NCBI RefSeq assembly: GCF_042100115.1
Contig: NC_091281.1
Coordinates: 1,426,001 to 1,490,000, forward strand
From: Alternaria dauci
Lineage: Eukaryota > Ascomycota > Dothideomycetes > Pleosporales > Pleosporaceae
Direction of reading: 5' to 3'
Length of the DNA stretch: 64,000 nt
Positions 47,426 through 59,961 of this stretch are shown here, piece by piece; the first letter of the stretch is position 1; every line of letters begins with the position of its first letter. The notes beneath the pieces were generated by a model, which searched no databases, was not told the origin of the DNA, and saw only the letters and a list, made by a program, of their open reading frames with translations. The translations under genes were made by a program, and so were the position numbers.

Positions 47426-49193
47426 TTTTGGGAGATTGGAATGGAGGATGGCTGAGCGAGCAATGGCAACAATGGGAACAACAGAAATCTTGGGGAAACG
47501 ACGAAGTAGTTGCGGCTTATAATAGATGGCAGGGACGCGTCTGCAGGTCCCTGCATCCTTTTGGGTCCATGACTTTCTCGTTTGCGAGAGAAGATGAAGA
47601 GGGCGAGCTGGGCAGGCGCTGCACGGTGCGTTGGCAGTAAACGGCAAAGAGCAAGACTAGTACCCTTACCTCGAAGCCAGATGGGCGATTTGCAAGCCTC
47701 ATCAGGCCCGAAGGAGCATCAATGAGGTAAGTTTGAACGGACAACGGTCGTGCGGCGAAGCACTGGCGCCCGCTGTGACGCCTCAGACGAGGGTCTGCTA
47801 CTTGGAGCATTGATTTTTCATTAACATTCACCCCTGGCATAATCGTAGTCCAGGTAACCACCACTGCCGAAGGGCTGCCTTTCACAGTGCCGCTGAGATG
47901 GCGCCTCGAGGATGCATCGGATGCTTCGCGATCGCTAAAATCACACTGCAGGGCGCTAGAAGCGGTGAACAGCTGTCTGCAGATGTCATGCTGCAGAGCG
48001 TATGCCGTCTGTCTCTGGAGCCGCTCAATTGGTGCCGAGGTTTGGCCTTCAGCCCTGCCACTAGTTTCCAAGCCACCGTTTGAGGCCCAGCCGCCCACAC
48101 AATCGGGACTGGTTCCTGACTCTTGAAAAAGCTCTCGTGCCCGACTGGATTGCGGATGCGCTCGCTGTGTGAGACGTCGCAGTTCCGGTATTGCGACCGG
48201 GCCATGATTCGGTATCCAAGGCCGCTGCGCCGTATGCCCGTACATATTGCGGCGTGGACGTCATACTGAGGCCATGATGCCTCTGCGTTGGCCTCTCTGC
48301 GAGCCTAACAACTCACCATCCCGCCCAGGGCGATGACATTTTTAAGCCTTGAGGAGGCCGAGATTGCGACCGCAATGGAAGTTGTGTAGAACAGCAAGGC
48401 AAGTTGGCAAAGTGACATCATCTTCGCCGCACAGACCGACCACCAGCCCAACGTTAACAAAACAAAGAGATGAGCTCAGGGTCCGGCTGAGGCAGAATAG
48501 AAGCAACGAGCTGTCTTCGTCGCACCATGCTTCGACGCTCCACACCACCAGAGTGTCTGTTCATCTCGACAACGTTTGATGCGGCGGCATGACGAGTGAA
48601 CCTCCGATTAATCCGTCTCACCGCATGATGACCGCTTCGGCAGTATACATCCACGAAATGAAATCGCCCGAAAATAAAGCAGCAAGCGGCAAACAATCTC
48701 CAAATACCTTGCTTCGGGTCCGGACAGTGGAGGAAGGACGATGCAACAATGCAACAATCAGTCCACCGTCACCTTCAACCGGTGGCGCAGTCTACGCGAG
48801 ACGCAAAAGAAGCGGTGGTATGGTTGGTGCGTGTCGCGTGGGAACAACTCAACAACGAGCCAATGGTAGTCCAAACATAAAAGAAGGAATGGCCAAACAA
48901 GTGTTTGAAATCGTGTTATTCGCTATCGTGCTCGACGCTTTTTGATCGAAGAGAAAGAAAAAAAAGAAGGCTGCTGCTAAGAGCGCGACTCGCTAAATCT
49001 GAGAAATCCGCCCAGTTGTCGTGTCCGACGGGTATTGACAATAAAGAGAAAGAAAGGTGCTACGGTGAGCTGAGGTGAGTTGAGTATAAATTGGCCTCTG
49101 TGAGCCTACCAACTAATGACCGTTGAAACATCGCTCGCTGAACGAGTGCGCATATTAGACTAAGAGATAAATAGAAAGTACTGCGCCGCGCAA
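47426..49193. other. Gene-poor region
   Basis: About 1.8 kb between two minus-strand genes. The longest frame is 242 codons on the minus strand (47517-48245), overlapping the promoter of the FAD oxidoreductase; it has no motif and is not accepted. No repeats or RNA genes are seen. Confidence 0.5.
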
Positions 49194-50449
49194 TCAGTAC
49201 ATGAAAGCTTTTTGCTGCTCTATATCAATATCGAATCGACTCTTATCGGTATCGCCACTCATCGGTCGTTCCGAGAGGGGACGGTAATGGGCCGGGGCAA
49301 TGGCGGTCCCGGGCCGCGTCTCATCGTTGTCCGTGAGCTTTCGGGTATCCAGCTCGACTTGGTCGAGGACAGGGGTGATTTTTTCCTTTCTTTTGCTGCT
49401 CTGCGAGTTGTTGCCGTACTTGGACCCTTGAGCCCTTGCCCGGTGGGGGAAGAGTAATGGCTTGAGCGCTGGAATACATCCGCAAATGACACCAACATTT
49501 GTTTCAACCGCGGTCCAAAGCCAGATCTGGTATCCTTCCCACGTGGAATCGTACGTCTCGAAGAGTGTGTAGTGGACCCAGTAGGCTCGGAAGCTACTCG
49601 CAACGACAATGACGCCACCAACAGAAAAGAGAACAACGAGACCGATGCGTTGACTCCACGGTAGCGAAAGCGAGAATAGCGTGGGGATCGGAAGGGCGTA
49701 AATCATAAAGTCGGTCACCACGTTGAGCACGCTTTGCACGACTAGTGGTGGTCCCTCGGGAATGCAGTCACGGTGATCGGCTTTGAGCTCCCAGTAGCTG
49801 GAGATTGGGCTGTAGTTGTCAGCACTAGAATGACTTGAAGACGTGCATATACATACATGCATTGTACCCAGAGTGCCACTAGGAAGACCACAAAGGCAGC
49901 GAATACGAGCGCGAAGGTTGCCCAGACGAGCTTACGGAAGAGCGACTTTTCTGGTGCGATGCGGAAGTACGATACGAGGATTGACATCTTGACGGTGGAC
50001 GAAGCAAGGACGAATAGTGTCTGACCTGCCATGGACGCCTGACGCCGTCAATATCAGCTTGTGGTGGTACGGGTTGCACACTGTCGTACCTGTCTACCGA
50101 CCATCATCTCGTGAGGTGTAAGGTCCCAAACGTGGCGATCCCAACCATAGAGTTGGGATGCCATGATGACAATCACTGTTGTGCCTGTATTGAACGTTAG
50201 ATGATGGGGAATCAGCACAAGATGGACTTGCGTACCGATGCTGAAGACCATTGCCAGAATCATGAGGTAGTCGTCGTACCAGCTCTTCTTCAGCCATGCT
50301 ATCCGTACCCAGAGTCTGAGAAATACAACAATCATAGCAATCGGTAATAGTGTCAACTCGACTATCATCAAAGCCGAACCTCTTGTGACCGGGTCGACGT
50401 AGTTCGGCTCGGGCCATGTCGCAAGGACCTCGGGCGGCGGGGACCTCAT
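49194..50449 (-). CDS. Rhodopsin-domain (PTH11-type) integral membrane protein 3
   Basis: Seven-helix membrane protein of 368 residues from exons 50449-50236, 50184-50090, 50038-49857 and 49809-49194. Family marks are [68 protein letters not shown] with a second Cys in [22 protein letters not shown], and [19 protein letters not shown], then a polar tail. The start at 50449 gives [20 protein letters not shown]; an in-frame codon at 50539 is possible. The ligand is unknown. Confidence 0.9.
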
Positions 50450-53400
50450 GGTGATGGCGTGTGTGTTTCGGAAGCCGTGAACGTATGTTGATCGGTTGGA
50501 GTATAAGACGACTGAGGAACGAGCGTCACCAGCGTCCAAAGAGCACGGGACTGGGAATGGACAGGAATATAACCATCAACTCAGGGCGAGCCAGATGTCC
50601 ACTCGTCTGCTCCAGCTGCGCCGTGCACAAAGGCTCGAATACAAGCGGGGCTTGGCCATGGTTGGGACGCATGGAATGCCAAAGTACACAAAGCTCATCT
50701 GCGCAGTACCATTGGGAGCGCTTCACGGGAGCTCCGTAGCGGGTACGGAATAGTGTCGGTTTCGCCCGCAGGGGTCCAGGTACCAGCGACATCCGCAGTC
50801 TTCAGCTCGCACCGTGACTGGCACAAAAGACAAGTGAAGTGTGGATGACTGACCAGTAGCCCGGAGCTGATTGTGGAGCGTCGACGTGACCGGGTCCAGG
50901 CAACTTGTTGCTGCGGCTCATCAGTGGATAGAGCGAGATTCGACGCTTAGCCAATCGCTTTGCCCATGCCGGGGTAGCTGGACTGTAGTACCGAAGCCGG
51001 CGTCTGGACGTTTTGCCGCAGCTCAACTTGATTTGGAGGCCGCAAATTGAGCCGATACTTTGGATGACCAGCGGCGTCATCTAGACTGCCGCATTCTGTC
51101 CAGCCATGATCCCGTTTTTTTTTTCATGCCAACGCGGTTGTCGCGTGTCGTGGATGGAAGACGCAAAGGGTCCAGCGTTGAGATTTGCCTGTCGTGGCGA
51201 AGCGCCTCGGATCGCCCGCCCAGCAGCAGGGGCCACCCCCGGCCTCGTCTATCTCGACAACGAATAACCTCACCGCATCACACCTATGTGTGATCCGCCT
51301 TCGCAATGCGCGAAATGCTGCGGATGCGGGTTCTCAAGGGCGCCAGTCCCAGTCTCCGCTCTCTCGTGGCTTGCAATACTCCGCCCGCCTCTATTCCACA
51401 ACACCTACTCGCCATCGATTGCTAGCCGTCTACTCCGTGGTGACGTCTCGTCTTCGGTACCACACACCCAGGCTTGGTCGTCAGCACGTTGTGTCTTGCA
51501 TGTAAGAAGCCACAGTCACTGGTATCACCGTTCTAGCTTACCCTCAGGTACACACGGCTGATGGTCTCCAAACTCACGCGATCCACATTATGAGACATGT
51601 TAAGACCGGGTTTGCATACGCAGGCGCAATCGGACGCCATCCATCTGTGCCACGCAGAAGCTTCGAGTTGGAGGTACGGGTACGAAGGCCCCGATTCCAC
51701 TTGTCAATTTTAGATGCCTGCTCCTGGTCTTCCAAAACCTTCTTCCTTCTTCCTTGCAAAGATCACCTTTTCCAAACCGCTTCCCCGGCCAGAATTCCCT
51801 GGCCTCTGGGACTAGCCACTGCAGTCAGCCGTTACGTACTTCCACAGTCAAGAGACTAATGCTCCTTCCGCGACTGTGCTCCACTCCTTCGAGGTATGCA
51901 GCTCATTTACCGACATGCACGCGACGCCTTGGTGTGCGTACGGCTTCCGTGCTCGCTCGTTGGCAACGGTTTTACTTCTTCAGCTCCCCAAGTATTGGCT
52001 ACCAAAAAACACTTTCACAACACGGGTTTTGCTCCTATCTATCCTTATTGGCAATGCGTGGGTCCAGTGGTGTGGGGTACGGTCTCGAATTAGAGACCCG
52101 CTAACCCCAGCGGCTAAGTAACAAAGCTTCTCTTTCCCGTCTGCTCTCGGTTATCGCATACGATTGGATGCTCACACCATGTCCAAGCTGATTGATATCC
52201 GCTTTCGTTGCTCAACATATCGTCGACTCCTCGGAAGAGGGTTTCGATTGCACCATACCAGGACTAATCCAGAGCATCCCACAATCACCCCATCCTAACG
52301 GATAGGGCTCGACTGCTATACCAATGCGGAACCGCTTCCCATTGACCAGCTATTGGCCCTAGTATCACACCGTTGAAGACTACAACGTCCTCGACGAGGG
52401 GATGCCTCTCTCATCGAGGATGTGGCAGCTGAACAGGATCGCACGATGGCCAGAAGTATGTTCACTGTGCTCGCCCTGATCAAGAATTGTCATGGCCATC
52501 GGGCCAGATCGACAACGCAATCTTGGTCGGCAACCTGGCTACATCCTCATGAAATTCTCCGCAGACGGCGTCAACTTTATCGGCTCGAGATGCCCTAGCC
52601 CGTGCAATTGCCACGCGGAAGGGTATGCGAGGCCGCACGTACCTCAGCGTGCTGACTCTCTCTCTCGTCTTCGTCAAACCGCATCGTGTAGTCATTCGCT
52701 GATATCTAAGAACTTCTACGCCAGCCTATCTCGCCTCCCCTGGTTAAGCCAGTCCACCCACGTCGCCGATGATGATGAAGCCACATTCACCAGCGATATT
52801 CCATGGCGTCCTGCATCGGCAGCTGAGCACTGGTGCCGCGTTCGTTATCCGATACCCAGGTACCCACGATGACTTTCAGTTCATCACGTCGTCACGCCAT
52901 CGGTAGTTGTTCCGCGTCAAGGGCATGGAGCTGATTGCCTAAAAGACTATGTTGAGCACCTTCTTAGCTTCTCGATACGTTCGGTCGAGCGGCTATATCA
53001 CTCCAACAACAGACTACTCTAAGCGGTTGTCACAGTACATACTTCTGCGGCCTCATGGCTAATACTGTCGACCTCATCTGTCCGCTTAGCGTCCCCCTTT
53101 GTGATCCTACACCCTTCACAAGATCGCCAGGGAATCTCGCATACCCGTGTTGATCCAGTGTTGTGCGCTTGGTGTTGCCCCGGACGCCCCGATCACCCCG
53201 ATCACACACACTTCGTCGTAAAGAAGGAATAACGCAGGCCTAAGAATAACAAACTCCCTGTGATTCGTTGCAACTGGATGACGTAGTATGTACGATCGCC
53301 GAATGAACTGCACACATACGTGATGCGTAGTTTGAAGGATATTGTTCTCTTGGCATGATCGCATCACACTTCATACCTATACTACTGTGGCGTGGTAATG

Positions 53401-53729
53401 ATGATCAACAAAGGCTTGCGCAGAATGTGTCTCGTCTTTTTCTCGAATATTCACTCCATGTTCTTTTCGTTGTTTTTGCTACCCCAAGGTTCGGGTGCGC
53501 TGATGCCGAAAGGAAAAGGAAGTAACAGACATAAGCAAGATGTGCCACAATGGATATGCCATGAGGCAGACATGGGGAGGGTGTACGACTAACGTGACGA
53601 GCTGCTAGCCTTATCGGAAAAGGAGACTGGACGCATACCAAGTTTGTTAATGCATTTTGAATAATGTGATACCAATACAAACACAACGAAGACTAGCTAA
53701 ACTACCACGTGTCTGCCTAGCAACCTCAC
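50450..53729. other. Long gene-poor region (3.3 kb)
   Basis: The largest gene-free stretch here. It has only short overlapping frames and a run of ten T at about 51114-51124. Between about 52190 and 52870, neighbouring frames hold protein-like fragments broken by stops, which may be an old gene or transposon remnant; I cannot name it. The left edge is the promoter of rhodopsin-domain protein 3. Confidence 0.45.
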
Positions 53730-55612
53730 CTACGCCCTCTTCTTGATTATGTCTGCCGCCTTCTCCGCAATCGCATACATGGTAGCCTGTAAATGCGCAG
53801 CAGGAATCATTGGAATAATACTCGCATCCACAACACTCAGTCCCTTGACCCCATAAACCAACAGCTCGTCACTAACACATCCACCAAGCTCCTCAGGCAT
53901 CATACTGCACCCACCACTCGGATGCGCAAACGTCGGTTGCAGCGAGCCTGATGTAATGCCGCCCTGGATGATCTCTTCGTCGGTCTGGTATTGGGGGCCG
54001 GGCGAGGTCTCTACAGGCTTGTATTGTGCGAGTTCCTTGGACGCCCAGTGTGCGCGGTTGTATCGCGTAAGAGCTACCATGACGTCTGCGTCCACAGGGT
54101 TCTGGAACGTGTTCCATTGTACGATGGGGTAGGCGGCGGGATGTGTGTTGTTGAGCGTGATGGTTCCTCGTGAGAGGGGCTTGTTGTTGGCGATACCGGA
54201 GAAGCCCCAGGGCTGGATGACAATCTCACCTACGGCGGCGTCGGCGCCTGAGAACTGCTTCGCGAGGATGTCGCGCTGCTTCTTGAAGCCGGCGAGGAGC
54301 TTCTTGTCTTTGGCGTAACGCTCGGGGAGGAAATTGGAAGCCACTTGAGATCGCATCTTGGCTACAGTTTTCTTGAAGGCAGAGTCGAAGTGCTGTAGTG
54401 CGATAAAGACGAGGCCTTGGGCTTTTCCGACAGAGTAAGGGCCGGTACGTGACTCCAGGTACTGGTCGTAGGAGGTCTGGTTGAAGGTTGCATTAGTGTT
54501 GAGGGCACCCTGGTTCTCGGGGTTCAGATTCTGCAGATCGAAGTTCATGTAGTTAGCGATGTGGTCTTGAAAGTTGGAACCCACAGCTGGGAGGTTCTTT
54601 TTGACGGCGACACCAGCAGCTGTCAGAACGTCGCTGGGTCCAATGCCAGAGTACATGAGTAAGTGCGGCGTAAACACACCACCAGCGGCGAGAATGACCT
54701 CTTTCGCAGCAATGGCTTGGACTTGCTTGTTGGTACTCTTGGGCGTATATTTGACACCAGTGGCGGTTAGGACACCTACTCTGTTCTTTGAAAAGGTGAT
54801 TTCGTCGACATGAGTGTCCGTCAGGAGCTTCAGATTCTTCCTCGATACTACGGGATCGTAGTACGCAGTGCGCGATGTGCTGCGCATAGCTGTCGCTTTG
54901 TTTATCGAGTTCGGCGACCAGTAATGCCCAACAGGCTGTGCGAAGCCTTCTTGCGGATGTGGAATATCGACGTTATCCCACGAGTGATAGAACGTCTTCA
55001 TGTCCGGGAATTGGTAGTCTGGTATCGATACCTTGAGCGGTCCGTTGCCGTACGCCTTGTCGTCGTAGGTGATACCAAAATCCCTGGTAGTCTTCTTGGA
55101 TGGCGCGTCGAAGTCGTTGCTCTTCATGAAATATGGCTTCAACCCCTTCCAGTCCCATCCTTTGTTCCCAAGCTGACCCCAGGCATCGTAGTCAGCATCG
55201 GCACCTCTATCAAACTGCATTCCATTCACGAAGGACCCGCCGCCGACAACATTGCCAACTGTCACCAGGAAAGTTTGGTTGCCGAGGTTCGGAACGGGTG
55301 CGCTGTATATGTCATACATGGCAGCAAGGTTGAGTCCGCCAGAGTTGCCAGGAAAGCTAGATAAGGTGCTGTTGCTGAGAGCGCCATTCTCAATGACCAA
55401 AACGGACTCTGTGGTACATCGTCGTCAGTTTTGGTGCTCGCGAGGCGACTTCCAATCGTTCAGTACTTACTCTTTGGGTCTTCGCTCAATCGGTTCGCAA
55501 CAACGAGGCCTGTGGTGCCTCCACCGACAATAACATAGTCGTAGGTGGTTTGGGCTGAGGCGACTGCCAATACAGCAGCGCCCAAGAATGAAGGGACAAT
55601 GAACGAATGCAT
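53730..55612 (-). CDS. Secreted GMC family FAD oxidoreductase
   Basis: Extracellular flavin oxidase or dehydrogenase of the glucose oxidase/aryl-alcohol oxidase group, 606 residues from exons 55612-55471 and 55408-53730. The signal peptide is MHSFIVPSFLGAAVLAVASA. The ADP-binding loop reads YVIVGGGTTGLVVANRL. VGGGSFVNGM and AAGGVFTPHLLMYSGIG are the GMC signatures. The C-terminal region has FAHPSGGCSMMPEELGG (catalytic His) and VVDASIIPMIPAAH (second His/Asn position). Several N-glycosylation sites are present. Secreted enzymes of this kind supply hydrogen peroxide or quinone cycling during plant cell-wall decay. Clearly distinct from the GMC enzyme at 3357-5287, which lacks a signal peptide. 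Confidence 0.93.
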
Positions 55613-57124
55613 CTTTAGCCAAGTACGAGGAAAACGATAGACACCGCACAAGGAAAGCCGCTCTCCAACCGGACCAATCGACGCGGATTGCGAAATTAAA
55701 CGATTGACTGTGCAGAGGATAGCATGAGGCTGTCCAAGCAATACTTAAGAGTTTCTCAAGGAAAGTGGCCAAAGAAGATCCTCGCATGTGGCAAAGCCTG
55801 GGCCTTTGGTATCCATCAAGGTCCGGACGCATGTTCGTCTGCCGGCCTCGCAGAAGGATGGGCGAACAGCTCGCGTTTTCCAGCGATGGATTGGAGCGGA
55901 GGGCCGGGTCAGCACATGGTGCGTGTCAAGCATCGGAGGCAATACACCGGAGAGAACGCTGGTGGGTAATTGACGGGACGGGACATTACTAGTCATGATG
56001 ATTGATAACTTGATGTACCAACGGCATGGGACTTAATCAGGGTCCACGGGTCTGTCAGGGCCGTGTCCACGCGCAACGGGCGACGGAAGCTACGAGGCGG
56101 TTCGGCGCGTGAAGGTTCAGCACTACCACTGGGCGCTGCTTCTCCAGATGCAACAATGTTCATCTTTTGTCGTGCTCAGGAGCCTCCGATAGTTGCTACG
56201 AGATTGGTGATTTTCGCGATCTTGGTATGCTGCCCAAGTGGCTGGTTCTCCACCACAGCTAATCAGGTATAGCGCTGTCGCCACCCACGCGGGCCAAATC
56301 TCACCCGAAGACTTCTGTCGAGCCGCGTCGCCAGGTACGGGAATCAACTCCATTTACAGAGGCTAACGTCCCGCTTGTCCCCTTCGCAGTGGGATATACG
56401 TGGGCCCAGAGCATTACAAAAGCAACACAATCGAGTCTTGCAGTACAGCGTGAGGTTTGAATCATCTCCTGATGACGTTCTTCTTTTCTCCTTCGATGGA
56501 AATATCTTCATACACTGAACTTTCGCTCTGTTGCCCAGACATGCTGACATCCCGTCTGCAGGATTCAGCCCCCTGCTTGAACAGGTAATTGAGCGTTGTA
56601 GTGGCTTCAATGCCGAGACGGTAGTTGCATGAGCACGGGGTTGTGGGAGGACAAGAGATTGCTATGCTCTACAAAATACCTGCTTACTTACCTAGTATTC
56701 TCGACCCGTACATGTCGTATTCCTTTCCAAGAATAATCCCGCGAATAAGGGCTAATTTTCAGAAGTCCGCATACGAAATCGCGCCGGCTCCTTGGTACGA
56801 AGGAATAGGCCGAGCTCATTCGATCCCATGCAACATAGTCCCTGAGATGACGAGAAACTGGGAAGTTGTGGGGGATTGAGTGACTGAAGTGGAGGCCTCG
56901 TACCGGCGCATTCAGGAGCCGTCCCATCTGCAAGTCCGCGTAGGCGAATTTCTTCCTATGGGATCTCGAACCATTCTGTCGGTCTTTCTTGCGATAACTA
57001 CTCTGATACATGGCGGATATGAAATATTTGCCACTTGTTCCTATCTCTCGAGTACTCATCACTCACACTGCTTTATGAACGCCTTATAGTGATCTACTTT
57101 GAAAGAACTACCCATCATTTCGTA
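55613..57124. other. Divergent promoter region between the secreted GMC gene and rhodopsin-domain gene 4
   Basis: About 1.5 kb with only short motif-free frames. No repeat, RNA gene or clear TATA box was identified. Confidence 0.5.
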
Positions 57125-58447
57125 ATGGCCGACTCACCTTCTACTGGAGAATGGCCCAATCGGGGGCATGAGCTTATAGTGACTGCCTCAACTATGGCCG
57201 CCCTCTCCACGTTGGTGGCGGGTTTCCGCATCGTTGTCCGAATGCAGATGAAGCCTTGGTTGGGGATGAGCGACTGGCTTATGATCGGTGGTGTAGTACG
57301 TTGGAATCGAGACAGTATAACATCAAAAGACAACTGACTTTGTACAGATTCTCAACTTCCTCGGGTGTGTGCCGTATTCCGTCCTTTGTGCAAAAGGTGG
57401 CCAAGGTCGCTTGATGGCAGATCCATGGTGGCTCGTACCAGGGAGGACATCCAAAGAACTGCACTTGATCTTCATCTCGCAGTGTTTGAATGTGTACGCC
57501 ATGTTCTTGGTCAAGGCCTCGATTTGCGCATACCTCATGGCTCTGGACTTCGGCCGCAGCTACCGAATCCTCATATGGGTATCGGTAGTCGTTGTGGTGA
57601 TATGCAACTTCATTATGATGTTGATACTGCACTTCGCGTATTGTCGGCCATACTACTCTCGGTGGGACTTTTCCGTACAAGGAGAGTGCTGGCCGGAAGC
57701 GGTGAGTGAGGTGACGGCGTACGTACAGATTGCGTCGAACATCTTTACAGATCTGGTAGGCAACTACATACCCCCTTTGTAGGCAAAGACTGATACACGA
57801 TAGATTTATGCTGCGGCGCCGATCGTATATCTAAGGCGCGTACAGCTCAGCAAACGGACGCAGTGGGGCGTTAGCATCGTATTCCTGCTTGCACTTGTGT
57901 AAGCAACTTCTGTACCATTACTCAGATACAAGCGCTGATTTGAGAAAGTGGAACCGGTCTGTCCGTCGCGAAAACCTTCATCACGTACAAGTTCCTGCGG
58001 TCAGAGGAGATGATGTGGGACGCGATCGATTTGAGCATCTGCAGCATCAACGAGGTCTGTGTCGGCATAATCATCGCGAACCTACCACCGCTGCGTAAAA
58101 CCATCCTGAATCTCTTCTCCAGAGTTCTACCTGGAAGCTACGCAACCGGCGCTGGCAATTCTCGGAAAAACAATAGCCAGTTCCACGCATCCTCTTCGCA
58201 CTTCAGCTCTAGAGGACGCACGAAGCTGGATAATAAGGATGACGACGAGAGCGAGCGGCATATCTTGGAGCTTGAAGAAAGGAAGCAGGGAGTGAACATC
58301 ATGAAGACAACGCAAGTGAGCGTTCAGGAGGGGAATGCGCACTCGCAGACGCCATCGCTAAATGAGCATTACCGAGATCTTGAACTCATCTGTCTCGTGT
58401 GTCGACTCGATTGGATTCGGCGGTCTAGGCATGCAGGATATCAATAG
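57125..58447 (+). CDS. Rhodopsin-domain (PTH11-type) integral membrane protein 4
   Basis: Seven-helix membrane protein of 390 residues from exons 57125-57295, 57348-57755, 57804-57898 and 57949-58447. Seen: MSDWLMIGGV after the first helix, HLIFISQCLNVYAMFLVKASICAYLM, LILHFAYCRPYYSRWD with a second Cys in GECW, ASNIFTDLIYAAAPIVYL, and MMWDAIDLSICSINEVCVGIIIANLPPLRKTILNLF, then a polar tail. All exons join in frame; the third intron ends at GAGAAAG. It lies downstream of the secreted GMC gene on the opposite strand. The role is unknown beyond the family. Confidence 0.87.
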
Positions 58448-59675
58448 TGCGTCGCCATACCTTATACCCTTTTACTCTTGCTTATCGTATTCTTGCGACC
58501 CGTGGATTTATTTGTGGCTGGCTGGCATGTTGATGCACTGGGTATCGGACCGACACCGGAGCCCAGGCTCGTTTGGATGAGCTTTGCTTTGCTTGTTTCA
58601 AGTCAATACTGTTCAAAATGTGCGAATACCAATCATTTCCCTCCTGTGGAACAAGCAAATTATCCTATCTGTACGGAAAGGACGAAATCTCCGCTAAAGA
58701 TGGGCGCTGATACTCACCTGCCGGATGGAACAAAATCTTAGGCTTATCCTGAACGACTACTTCATTTATTGCAGCTTGCGCTGCATCCACGAATAAGAAC
58801 ATGTCTTTGGCAAGCCCTCGCCTACTCGAGCTGATGATGGCTTAGGCGATTTTCACAGAAACGAAATCTGTGGACCACCGTCTCGATCAACGAAAAGCGA
58901 AAGGCCCAGTGTAAGAATCCAGCATCCCGTGCTCGTATCGCAGCTCCTAGATGAATCATGAGTCGGTTTTGAGTGTAATCACATTTGCAAAATTGCGACA
59001 ACAGCATGGCACTAGGTAGAGCGATGTTATTTCCGGGGAGAGAAAAGTGCGGGGGTGGGACCTTCTTCACTCAGCGGATTCTCAGAACCCGCGACAATAC
59101 CTACTCCGATCAGGAACCAGCACCTAGGTATGTTCCAGCCCTTCTCAATTCTTAGAGTTTGACAACGTCGATAGGTGAGTACGAGACTCTTTGTCATGTA
59201 CCCATCGTACTCGCCTCGCCTCTGTATTGCTCTCCCATCTCCATCGCATATTCAACCGAGGAAATATACGACGTATTGCATGAATGTACCTCATTACCTG
59301 GAGCGCACACGCAACCAGTTAAGATCTCACAAGTCTCTGCATCTAGATCTATCGCCGTTGATTTCCAAGGTTCTACCCTGCTGCGCAGTTCCATTCTCAC
59401 CAAACGCGAAACTAAGCCTCAACGCACTAGGCATTCCCCGAACATCAGTCACCTCATATGCAAAGACAACGTGCGTGCTTCTCACCTTGCGCCGCCGGAT
59501 GAACGGGAATCGTGCATTCACTAGGATATGACCCTGTTCTTCACGTCGTCGGATTTTTTCCGTCGACACCATCCATGACGTACCTGTGGGCTTTCACGAA
59601 ACCGATCAGGATGCATATCACCCGGCCATGAAAAAAATAGGGTCAGCTATGCTAAATTTATTAGGACTAGCTCCT

Positions 59676-59705
59676 AACATGTTCTAAATATATTTAGAAC
59701 ATGTT
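59676..59705. repeat. 30-nt perfect palindrome in the TIR element
   Basis: The stretch centred on TAAATATATTTA, with arms AACATGTTC and GAACATGTT, reads the same on both strands over 30 nt. A related direct copy, TAGAACATGTTTAGA, occurs near 60040 in the right half of the element. Confidence 0.75.
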
Positions 59706-59783
59706 TAGATATATTTACCTTTACTCTTATCTATATCTATTATATTTTATAAGAATAAAGATATAGTAGATAATACTAGTATT

Positions 59784-59961
59784 TGTCAGGAACTGGACGC
59801 ATCCGGTGCCTTCCGGTCCAGAACGGACCGAGGCAGACTTAAATACCCCTTCTTTAGCTATCGTGGCTCGATAGCGATTCGTCTCTAGTCTACCTGAGAA
59901 CAATACTACTGTTCACGCTGATTATTGTGCATCCAGTATCTAACACGGCTATTGTTTGACA
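59784..59961. mobile_element. Solo LTR of a retrotransposon (178 bp), nested
   Basis: It starts TGTCAGGAACTGG and ends TTTGACA, so the tips are the perfect short inverted repeat TGTCA/TGACA. GTATT flanks both sides (59779-59783 and 59962-59966) as a 5-bp target duplication. It is GC-richer than the surrounding element and contains a TATA-like CTTAAATACCCC near 59839-59850 and a hairpin CTGGAC..GTCCAG. No internal retrotransposon sequence remains, so it is a solo LTR formed by recombination. The superfamily is unknown. Confidence 0.85.

Noticed and set aside
47517..48245. 242-codon minus-strand frame
   Set aside because: Long for chance but without any motif. It has a continuous Arg/Ser-rich composition and overlaps the promoter of the secreted FAD oxidoreductase; no splice evidence supports it.
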